Shown here: in pieces, positions 10,801 to 17,773 of the stretch
Layout: each line of letters begins with the position of its first letter
Numbering within the stretch: position 1 is the first letter of the stretch
Source: Talpa occidentalis
Taxonomy: Eukaryota > Chordata > Mammalia > Eulipotyphla > Talpidae
Reading direction: 5' to 3'
DNA: 64,000 bases
Assembly: GCF_014898055.3 (NCBI RefSeq)
Contig: NW_023604861.1
Location: 81,812,399 to 81,876,398 of the forward strand
Notes under the pieces: model-generated
What the model was told of the DNA's origin: nothing
The model's database searches: none
The model's input: only the letters and a program-made list of their open reading frames with translations
Translations under genes and position numbers: made by a program

Positions 10801-12279
10801 AGGAGAAAAAGCATTAAATAGGAGAGTAGATCACTTTATATTGATAAAGCAATGATTCATGATAAAGAGTAAATTGTCATGAAACTTTAGAATGCCAAAT
10901 TGTCATGAAACTTTAGGATGCCAAACATACAAAAAAGAAAAGAGGCTCCAAAAGAAATGCTAGTGAGAGATTTTAACACATCCTTGTTCTTTGGCAGATA
11001 GATAAGACAAAGTACAAATAAGGACATATTAATATTTATTTTAGTAAATATACATTAAACTTTGAACCTAATAAAGTGATCCCATTATTCCTAGTGTTCA
11101 TGAAGCTCTAACAAAAATTGATCTATTAATCAGACCATTAAAAAAATTCTATATAGGGGGTCTCCCTGGTGGTACAGGGTTAAAGACAGTGCAATCAATC
11201 TATTGCCAGCCACTGTAGCACGAGTTCGATTCCCCGGCCGGCCAGGGAGCAGCCCACATGGCACAGCAGACCTCTCCTGTCTTGCCTGCCTCTCTCCTCA
11301 ACAGTGTATTTCAGTGGATCTGCCTGTTCTATTCCCCACTCTGTCTCTGGTGGATCCTCTCACCCCCCACACCTCTGGCCTGTACCCCAGCTCTTGTATG
11401 CATAAATAAAGCTTTTAAAAAATTTTATATAGAAATTATAGAACCTTTCTAGAAGGCTATATTGCAACTCAGATCAAAAGCTTGAGAAAATGCATGATCA
11501 TTAATCCAGTAATTCCCATTTTATGAAAATGTATCTGAATAAATCATCAAGAAAATGCAGAAAAATTTAACTGTAACATGCTTATTGAGGCCGTGTTTAT
11601 AATAGTGAAAAATTGGAAATGACATAAATAGCCAATATGATATGAGGGTGAATGAGTAAATTATTTCACCCAGGTATATATAGTGCAATAATCTTTAACC
11701 ATTAAAGAATGATGCTGCAGAAAAAACCATTAAATACATTAAAATGGGGAAATATTCATACTATTTTAAGTAAAAAAGAAGAATATAGAAGAACACTGCA
11801 GTCTCATCACATTCAGAAAAAACCATTTAATACATTAAAATGGGAAAATATTCATACTATTTTAAGTAAAAAAGAAAAATATAGAAGAACACTGCAGTCT
11901 CATCACATTGGAATCAGTATACATAAAAAAGTCTGGAAGAATATATTCACTAGCCAAAATGTTAAAAATAGTAATCTCTAGATGGTAGAATGATGGATGA
12001 TTTTTATGTTCTTTTATGTCTTTATTTTCACCATTGAATTAGTATTACTTTTGTAAAAAAAAAAAAAACATTAATTTATTAAATAAGATGTCTTTTAAAT
12101 AAAATCTCTTAGAAAAAATCCAGACAAGCTTGAAAAAAGTTAACCTAGATGAATCTGAGTTGTGTATTCCATTTTAAAACCCACTGATCTGACTGTAGCT
12201 TTGTTTCTCTTGCCCCCAGGGGGACACATCTGGAGACTACAAAAAGGTACTGCTCATTCTCTGTGGAGGAGAAGATTAA
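1779..12279 (+). CDS. ANXA4: Annexin A4, C-terminal 143 residues in five exons (5' part outside window)
   Basis: Joined exons 1779-1872, 5011-5106, 5654-5712, 6859-6981 and 12220-12279 give one open frame of 143 residues plus TAA. Exon lengths of 94, 96, 59, 123 and 60 nt and phases 1, 1, 0, 0 are those expected of the annexin 3' gene structure. The protein covers the end of annexin repeat III and all of repeat IV. Visible landmarks are WGTDE in repeat [15 protein letters not shown], then the type II calcium loop [19 protein letters not shown], and the C-terminus [12 protein letters not shown] ending LCGGED. The wording matches ANXA4 rather than A3, A5 or A11. Annexin A4 binds acidic phospholipid membranes when calcium is present and is abundant in epithelia. 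The full protein is about 320 residues, so just under half is here. All splice sites are AG/GT and no lesion is seen. Confidence 0.96.
1875..2000 (+). repeat. Local duplication, downstream copy (touches exon donor)
   Basis: Begins within a few bases of the exon donor at 1873. Same blocks as the upstream copy, 527 bases away, same orientation. Confidence 0.85.
3000..3125 (-). repeat. MIR SINE
   Basis: Minus-strand MIR core ('caatgccagtcatattataag ... actgtccctttttttcag'). Confidence 0.55.
3516..3810 (+). repeat. tRNA-derived SINE, subfamily A
   Basis: Near full length. A box TGGCGCAGCGG, B box GGTTCGATCCC, tail with AATAAA repeats and TCTTT before the A run. Flanked by aaaaaattcctggag on both sides. 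This copy is a good type specimen of the GCGCTGGGTTGCGAAGC subfamily. Confidence 0.9.
3890..4136 (+). repeat. tRNA-derived SINE, degenerate 5' end
   Basis: The body and tail are clear from about 3950 (ctcctgactcacccactgct onward); the tRNA-like head is diverged. Target duplication not identified. Confidence 0.75.
4451..4727 (-). repeat. tRNA-derived SINE, subfamily C
   Basis: Reverse orientation, head at 4727. Target duplication tggttagctcc / tggttatctcc. Confidence 0.88.
5011..5106 (+). CDS. ANXA4: ANXA4 exon b (repeat III segment)
   Basis: Acceptor ttgtttgcag, donor gtaagc. Encodes [17 protein letters not shown] followed by [15 protein letters not shown]. It joins the previous exon through a split Val codon. 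The 96-nt length is the standard size for this annexin exon. Confidence 0.96.
   Translation, partial: CLMNIRGYQRRILKRALNRKHLVASKMLFWL
5654..5712 (+). CDS. ANXA4: ANXA4 exon c (repeat III/IV link)
   Basis: Acceptor ttttaacag, donor gtaaat. Encodes [20 protein letters not shown]. The 59-nt length is the usual size. The LYKSMK end leads directly into the calcium loop of repeat IV in the next exon. Confidence 0.95.
5713..6858. other. ANXA4 intron
   Basis: A MIR lies at about 5860-6095; the remainder, including the short open frames at 6121-6369 and 6646-6858, shows no coding character. The preceding intron (5107-5653) shows nothing recognisable. Confidence 0.6.
5860..6095 (-). repeat. MIR SINE
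   Basis: Clear MIR: 'tatctgcccccattttacag' then 'atgaagaaaactaaggtg' and 'cagagcccatgcttctaac'. Confidence 0.85.
6859..6981 (+). CDS. ANXA4: ANXA4 exon d (repeat IV calcium loop)
   Basis: Acceptor ttccttag, donor gtgggt. Encodes [20 protein letters not shown], then [19 protein letters not shown] and IK. KGLGTD, formed across the junction, is the type II calcium-binding loop of repeat IV. Its acidic partner lies in the next exon, around GDTSGD. Confidence 0.96.
7580..7921 (+). repeat. tRNA-derived SINE, subfamily A
   Basis: Target duplication aagattcaaggatg, exact. The body has a small internal duplication (ctcccctcag repeated near 7732) and an extended tail with a GA run between two A runs. 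Confidence 0.9.
8065..8342 (+). repeat. tRNA-derived SINE, subfamily D
   Basis: Head of the AAGTCTTAGCACTATCAAGC type. Target duplication agagaaaacat. Confidence 0.87.
8500..9600 (+). repeat. LINE-1 3' fragments
   Basis: Two adjoining L1 pieces (about 8500-8675 and 8680-9600) carrying the ORF2 end and 3' UTR, recognised by the segments around 9080-9300 (gaagcaggaattcaaac, gaatgaagtttctgatat). Confidence 0.78.
9639..9902 (+). repeat. tRNA-derived SINE, subfamily B
   Basis: Head of the AAGATGCAACCTATAAAGC type. Inserted at the 3' end of an L1 fragment. Duplication aaaaatgtga-aaatg. Confidence 0.87.
10401..10676 (-). repeat. tRNA-derived SINE, subfamily B
   Basis: Reverse orientation. Target duplication acatgtaagaaactt / acatgtaagaagctt. 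Tail duplicated (two gatttattta blocks). Confidence 0.88.
10871..10923 (+). repeat. 26-bp tandem duplication
   Basis: aaattgtcatgaaactttag plus six bases, twice, within L1-like sequence. Confidence 0.85.
11157..11418 (+). repeat. tRNA-derived SINE, subfamily D
   Basis: Target duplication aaaaattctatatag / aaaattttatatag. Inserted between two L1 pieces. Confidence 0.87.
11419..12050 (+). repeat. LINE-1 3' fragment
   Basis: Old L1 sequence of the ORF2 end / 3' UTR type, containing a 96-bp tandem duplication. Confidence 0.6.
11718..11909 (+). repeat. 96-bp tandem duplication
   Basis: Copies 11718-11813 and 11814-11909 differ at about four positions. The period is divisible by 3, which makes a 90-residue repetitive open frame by chance. 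Confidence 0.93.
12220..12279 (+). CDS. ANXA4: ANXA4 last coding exon
   Basis: Acceptor cttgcccccag. Encodes [19 protein letters not shown], stop TAA at 12277-12279. This is the annexin A4 C-terminus, including the Cys-Gly-Gly-acidic end. It is separated from the previous exon by a 5.2-kb intron filled with SINE and L1 copies. Confidence 0.96.
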   Translation, partial: GDTSGDYKKVLLILCGGED

Positions 12280-13262
12280 AATAAAGTCCCAGAGGATAAG
12301 AGGATTCCCAGTGCTTTGAATTTTTTTGACTTTATTTTTCTACACTGCTATTAACATTATCTCAGCCTGCTTATTTCCAATTAAAACGCCTACAGATGCC
12401 TCCTAGGATATAGACTGTCTGTATTATGATTCATCTGTAATTAGCCATTATGATGCTTTAAAGCTGTACTTGCATTTCAAAGCTTATAAAACTTAAAAGG
12501 ATATTTAAAATTAGAAATGTTCTTGCTTGTTTGTGTTTCACAGAAATTGGAATATATTAAACTATTTCATGTTTTGTTTTCGATGAAAAACTATTAAAGT
12601 GAAAAATTGTTCTTGAATCACCTTTCTTCCCTAGTTCTACTTTTTTAGAGTGACTAGTAATATCTGATTTTGAAATTGTGAGCATCTAGTTAGTAAGACT
12701 AACCATCAAATTTGCTGCTTCACACAGTCATAGTTTGAAAACATCTACTCATCTCCTTTGATTAAGGTTGGTTTATAGTACTACTTGGTCTTTACTAAGT
12801 TTGATGTGGAAGAGTTCCTTCATCACATCTCATATGAAGGTCACTTACTCTTTCCAGGTTGAAACACATCAAAATCACTAACTTATCTGAACAATTCAAA
12901 TTCTGAGCATAGTTTTAAAGATATTATGTGTCTGATTACCAAATATAAATGCTGAATATGCCACAATAATATGGTTAATATGGTTAAATGTCTTAATCTA
13001 GCTTGAAGATGAATGGGAAAAGGACAAATATCAAGCTAAGTATTCTGGTGATGGATGTTATGATCAGAATTTATTTTTACTTAAAGGAAATACATGTTTT
13101 TGTGCTAAAAATAATTTTAAATTATTTTTGATTTTGTTGATTTGCAGTAATGTACATTTCAACTCTAAGTTTACTCAGAAAGTGCACTTGGACTTAATTC
13201 AAAAGTTCAGTCTGTATACAACATAGAAAAATAATTTTAATAAAACATGGTGTCTTTCCTGA
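12280..13262 (+). other. ANXA4: ANXA4 3' UTR (extent inferred)
   Basis: Repeat-free, AT-rich sequence follows the stop codon. Candidate poly(A) signals are AATAAA overlapping the stop region (~12281), ATTAAA at about 12593 and AATAAA at 13239-13244. The last is the likely main 3' end, because interspersed repeats begin right after it at 13313. The 3' end cannot be fixed without transcript data. Confidence 0.6.
13239..13244 (+). terminator. ANXA4: Candidate ANXA4 poly(A) signal
   Basis: Canonical AATAAA about 960 bases after the stop codon, followed within 20 bases by a TG/T-rich stretch (ggtgtctttcc) suitable as a downstream element. Confidence 0.5.
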
Positions 13263-13312
13263 TTGACTTTCCTACTTTTGAGTTTTTTTCACCCTGGACT
13301 CTGAAAGCAGAT

Positions 13313-13611
13313 TTTTTTTAAGATTTATTTATTTTTTTAAAGATTTATTTATTTATTTATTCATGCACACAAGAACCTGGGTACAGGCCAGATGTGCGGG
13401 AGGGTGAGAGAATGAATTTACCAGAGACAGAGCCAGGAGCACAACAGGCAGCGGACCAAAAACACTGCTGAAGGGAGCAGCAGGCTAGGCAGGATAGGTC
13501 TGCTGAACCATGTGGATATCTCCCTGGCTGGCCAGGAATCAAACACGTGCTGCAGAGGCTGTGGACAGCTTCACAGCACTGCGCTCAACCCGCTGCGCCA
13601 CAGGGGCGGTC
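13313..13611 (-). repeat. tRNA-derived SINE, subfamily C
   Basis: Reverse orientation, just beyond the ANXA4 poly(A) signal. Target duplication tctgaaagcagat / cctgaaaggagat. Confidence 0.87.
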
Positions 13612-14148
13612 CCTGAAAGGAGATATTTTTGAATGACCCATGCTACTGAAAGTTTCTATCAAGAACTACTACATCACCAAAAAAAAAAAAAAAGCCTATT
13701 TTTGTCTTATGTGCCCCTAGTCCTATAAAACTAATCTTTCTATACACCAACACCAATGATATAAAATAACATATTTAACTTAACCTGGGGAAATGAGGGC
13801 TGCTATCTGTTCTACTATGTAGAACATTTATGTTAAAAAATAATATTTGTTATCTTTGTTAATTCTATAATTATTGTATCTTGATGGATGAAATATAAAA
13901 TTGTTTCTATTTACCTATTATAAGTGGTTGAGCTATTGAGCTATTACATGAATCCTTAGTGATTCCAGTTAATTAAAGGAAATAGTACTGCTGCTTCTGT
14001 TACCTGCCCAGAAAAGTATGGAATCTCCAAATCAACTTTCATTGACATCAGAAGCATTACAGGGTGTTTGTTTATTGTTGTTGTTTTGTAGTTTCATCTT
14101 TAATTTATATATCACTTAGCAAAAATTTTAAAGTAATTATTTGTACTT

Positions 14149-14770
14149 TTTTTTAAAGATTTATTTATTTATGCATACAAGAACTGGGGTACAGGCCAGA
14201 GGTGTGGGGGTGAAAGGATTCACCAGAGACAGAGTGGGGAACAGAACAGGCAGATAGACTGAAATACACAGCAGCAGGCGAGTCATGAGAGGTCTGCTGC
14301 GTCATGTGGGTAGCTCCCTGGCCAGGAATCAAACTCGTGCTGCAGTGGCTGCAGATAGCTTCGTAGGTTACTGAAAGGACTGGCACAGTAAAGAGAAGGA
14401 GAGCCAGCCTAAGTTTCTCACAGGCAGGAACTTCATTGCACCCGGGCGAGGTTCGCCGACCCCCGTGGGGGTTGGAGAAGTCGTACCTCTTGTCAGAGAG
14501 AGATGTCCTTTTAGAGGGCGAGGAAAGGTTAGGCGGGAAACTGGGTATGTGGAACTGAAGTTGTTTTTTATTCGTTGGTGGTTTTTGGTTGATCCCTGTC
14601 AGGTCTTGTTTGTGTCAGGTGGAGGCCTCTGGTTCCAGGAGCTGAGGCAAAGGTGGAATTCCCTCTGCAGTTTCAAGGCCCCTCTTTGTGCCCATGACCT
14701 GGGACCCTCACCAGGCCCTCTGCTCTGACCTTACAGTTGCGTCTTAACCCTTTGCACCACCAGGGAGACC
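14149..14770 (-). repeat. tRNA-derived SINE, subfamily B, split by an LTR
   Basis: Two halves, 14149-14371 and 14736-14770, form one SINE; the LTR lies between. SINE target duplication tatttgtactt / tatttgcactt. Confidence 0.88.
14372..14735 (-). mobile_element. Solo LTR of an endogenous retrovirus inside a SINE
   Basis: 364 bases bounded by TG at 14372 and CA at 14735, with imperfect end inverted repeats (TGTAAGG / TGAAAGG). It splits the SINE between GTTAC (14367-14371) and GTTGC (14736-14740), a 5-base target duplication with one mismatch. AATAAA on the minus strand at 14567-14572 suggests minus orientation. No gag, pol or env sequence is present. The class cannot be named from sequence alone. 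Confidence 0.8.
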
Positions 14771-15754
14771 CTATTTGCACTTATTGATGGGGAAGTTTTC
14801 TAGAACCCAGGATAAAGCCACCCTGGAGAAATGTTCATTGTATTAGCAGTGCTGCTTTTCTATCCTACTTCCCATTTACATTTATTCAGTGGACCCGGTT
14901 TTCCTGTCTTTAATAAAAATTCAGATAGAGGATGTAATTTTGACTTTTCTGGTCACTCTTAAGTCTTAAAACGTCCAACTCTGCAGTCTCTTATGTTCAT
15001 AAAACAGTGTCATGTCAGTAATTAATACATCTTGTCAAAATTCTGAACTTGATTTACAGTTGAGACATCTTTCCTCATTCAGTTCTAGCCTACTGCCAGC
15101 AGGAATCTGGGTTTTGGGGAAAGTTAGAAGCCCTCTAACTTTAGAGGGCTCCTCTTACTCCATCCAGGCTTCCTTCCACAACTTTCCCCCAACTCCAACT
15201 ATGCCTGGGTAGTAGTTGGAGGAGGAGGAGTGAAGAGAGTAAAGGGGAGCAGGTAGTTTATTACCTGACTGACATGGCAGTGAAAGATCAGCATTATTTG
15301 AGTTTGGCAGTTGTTTAAACCTGATTCTTGTGTACATTCACCTGGGTTCCTTTATGAACCCCCTCACTCATCTGCTGTTGAAGGCAAGGCATTTGCAAGG
15401 TAAATGCAGTACTCTTTTTTCAGCCCCTAGGAATTCCAATGATACCTTCTAAGCCCTCCTGGCCAATGTCTATTTCCCCTTCCACCCAGGGCTCTTATAG
15501 GGAATCTAAGATAGTCCCATGCCTGTCTGTCTCACAGTGGTCCACACCTGTTCCATGGGAAGCACTTGCACTTCCTTTATGCTTACAAATTATGGGTTTG
15601 AGGCTGATCCCCATGCCAGCCATCATTCTCTGACCCTCCCCATGGATGCCACACCCCTGTCTTTCACTAAACTGCTCAGCCAGCCTCGGTAGGCTTAGAT
15701 TTCTTAGCTGTGAATCAGAAACCATTTCCTCAGAGGCCCCAAACTACGTATTCT

Positions 15755-16560
15755 GCTGATGGGAATATAAACTGGTGCAGTCATTTCAGAGAGCAATTTG
15801 GCAATAGCTAATTGCCAAAAGTCCCCAACAAACCCATTCCTGGGGATCTATTTGGTGGTCTTTTGCACATGGTGCTTATTAATGCTATAAGAACATTAAA
15901 GTAGAAACAACCTAAATCCCACAATAAGGGAAAGCATTAAAAAATAATGGACTAGAGGCCTCTCCTGGCGGTGCAGCGGTTGAACTCTGGGCTGCAAACC
16001 TGCCCGCAGCCTCTGCAGGGCTGGTTGGATCCCTGGCCACTGCAAGGGTCCCACATGGTGCGCAGACCTCTCCTGCCGGGTCTGCTGCTCCCCTCAGCAG
16101 TGTATTTCGTCAGTCTGCCTGTTCTGTTCCCCGCTCTGGCTCTGGTGAATTCTCTCACTCTCCCGCACTTCTGACTGTACCCAGTGCTTGTATAAATAAA
16201 TCTTTAAAAAAAAATGGACTAGTTACACAATGAACAGCGAAAATTAACTAGATCTATCAACTCGGTATCTTAGAGGCAGAAATTTGGAAGTAGAGAAAGG
16301 CACAGAATGACAGGTACAGTATGATACCATTAACGTGTCTAAACTGGCAAAAGAAAATATATTGCTTACAGGTGTAAGAACCTATCTGGGAATAATGATA
16401 TACACCATTCTCAGGATAGTGGTCACCACAGGGGAGGGAGACAGAGAAGAAATTTCTACCTATCTGCATTGTTGTGGTTAAAAGAATGAATCAAAGGAAA
16501 TTATACTTAAAATGGATTCTTGTCCATAGGTGTCTATCAAATTATTCTGAGTAATTCATT
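15755..16560 (+). repeat. LINE-1 3' fragment split by a SINE
   Basis: Wording around 15765 (gatgggaatataaactgg) and 16390-16440 matches old L1ME-type 3' ends. The SINE at 15956 splits it. Confidence 0.7.
15956..16212 (+). repeat. tRNA-derived SINE, subfamily A
   Basis: Target duplication aataatggactag / aaaatggactag, inside an L1 fragment. It lacks the 15-base segment between the two CGGCC-type blocks found in longer A copies. Confidence 0.87.
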
Positions 16561-17353
16561 ACACACATTTTGCTTTAAAATGTTTTACTATAGTATTTTC
16601 TTTTTTTTCTTTTTTTTTACAAGTAGCAGAAGGGGGTCATGGAAGGAAAGGAGCCTGTCCAGAGTCCATTAACAAAGACTGCACACTCCAGGCGGACACC
16701 TGTAAATTCTGCTGGTTCCTCCAGAAGGCACTTTTAGCCCCGACAACCCTGATACCATCGCCTATTCAGACATCTCACTGCCACTGGGAGGGAAGGAAAG
16801 GTGTGCTAGTGTTAGTTTATTTGTTCTAGAGTGGTGGAGGGTTGACATTTAAGAAACCCTAGGGACTAGCAAAGCTCCACACTTCAGGTCCCGAGTCCTA
16901 GGAAAGAAACGGCCCGCGTCCCCAGCGTGAGCTGAGTTCCTCCGAGTAAGACCCCAAACACTTCTGACCCTTCCACAGGGCCCTGTAGGCATCTGGAGCT
17001 CAAGGAACCTTTGTATAAAGAACGAGCGGGGATTTCCAGTCTTGCCAACACAATGGGTGTGGGCGAAGTAACGCTAAAGACTACACCTGTCCACGCAGCC
17101 CAGGAGAGCGTGGGGGCCCAGCCTAAACCCCAACAGGAAACGCCCCGCAGCAGACCCGCAGGCCCCGCCCACTTCCGCCCTGGTCCCGCCCTGCGCAGGC
17201 TCCACCCGCCACGCACACACGCCTTTCCCCGCCCTTTCCGGGGGCTCGTCGCACGCGTGCGCCCTCGGGCCGGCGCTTTGTTGCGAAAGCGAGGGGGCGA
17301 GGTCCGGAGGCCCCGGTGCGCCGCGCGGCCGGACGCGGCGGGCGGGGCGGAGG

Positions 17354-17407
17354 ATGGAGGCGGTGGCTGCAACGGTTGGGGCTGCGCGTGAGAAGGTGGC
17401 CGCGTAG
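17354..17407 (+). CDS. Upstream ORF 1 in GMCL1 leader (17 codons)
   Basis: ATG at 17354 opens a 17-codon frame (MEAVAATVGAAREKVAA) closed by TAG at 17405-17407, before the main start. The context aggATGg has G at +4 and A-rich/G upstream. It is present in the mRNA only if transcription starts upstream of 17354. Regulation of translation is an inference. Confidence 0.4.
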   Translation: MEAVAATVGAAREKVAA

Positions 17408-17446
17408 GACCGGGGCTCGGTGGGGGCCGGTGGCGACGAGCGGGCG

Positions 17447-17479
17447 ATGGCGGGAGACCGTCTCCGCTGGGCTCCTTGA
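17447..17479 (+). CDS. Upstream ORF 2 in GMCL1 leader (10 codons)
   Basis: ATG at 17447 in context gcgATGG opens MAGDRLRWAP and stops at TGA 17477-17479, 34 bases before the GMCL1 start codon. The main ATG at 17514 has C at -3, which is a weaker start context than this upstream one. Confidence 0.4.
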   Translation: MAGDRLRWAP

Positions 17480-17513
17480 GGTACGCTCCCTGAAGCGCCG
17501 GGAGCCGTAGCCC

Positions 17514-17773
17514 ATGGGCTCGCTGAGCAGCCGAGTGCTGCGCCACCCCGGACGAGCCCGAACCCAGCAGGAGCCGGGTTCCGGATCGGGGGGCTCGACC
17601 CGAAGGCCGGAGACTGGCGGCGACTCGGCGGGCCACGGCTTCTGTTACTGCCCCGGCAGCCGCAAGCGCAAGCGGAGCAGCGGGGCCTTCTGTTACTGTC
17701 ACCCCGACTCCGAGACAGACGAGGATGAGGAGGACGGGGACGAGCAGCAGCGGCTCCTCAACACCCCTCGGAG
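17514..17773 (+). CDS. GMCL1: GMCL1 exon 1 (residues 1-87, N-terminal region)
   Basis: The start at 17514 gives MGSLSSRVLR, which matches the known germ cell-less-like N-terminus and sets the myristoylation-type Gly2. The exon also carries the twin FCYC motifs, the RKRKR cluster and the acidic stretch ETDEDEEDGDE. Donor gtacgt. The frame continues past the donor to 17915, but that extension is intronic. Confidence 0.95.

Larger units (their letters stand above)
10200..11140 (+). repeat. LINE-1 ORF2 endonuclease-region fragment
   Basis: Contains 'gagagattttaacacatcc' and the segment ending 'gttcatgaagctctaac', typical of the L1 ORF2 5' part. Broken by stops. Interrupted by the SINE at 10401. 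Confidence 0.6.
6982..12219. other. ANXA4 last intron, repeat-rich
   Basis: Holds five SINEs (7580, 8065, 9639, 10401, 11157) and LINE-1 fragments (8500-9600, 10200-11140, 11419-12050), plus a 96-bp tandem duplication (11718-11909). 6982-7560 has nothing recognised. Confidence 0.65.
13263..17130. other. ANXA4-GMCL1 intergenic region
   Basis: Two minus-strand SINEs (13313, 14149), a solo LTR inside the second, an L1 fragment split by a SINE (15755-16560), and non-repetitive sequence elsewhere. 14780-15750 and 16610-17100 contain nothing I can name; the short open frames there have no coding support. Confidence 0.6.

Noticed and set aside
11709..11981. 90-residue protein with an internal repeat
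   Set aside because: Product of the 96-bp tandem duplication in an L1 remnant; the repeat is at DNA level.
16884..17702. 272-residue open frame on the minus strand over the promoter
   Set aside because: It is a by-product of GC-rich, stop-poor CpG-island sequence, antisense to GMCL1 exon 1, with a Pro/Ala/Arg-rich composition and no domain.
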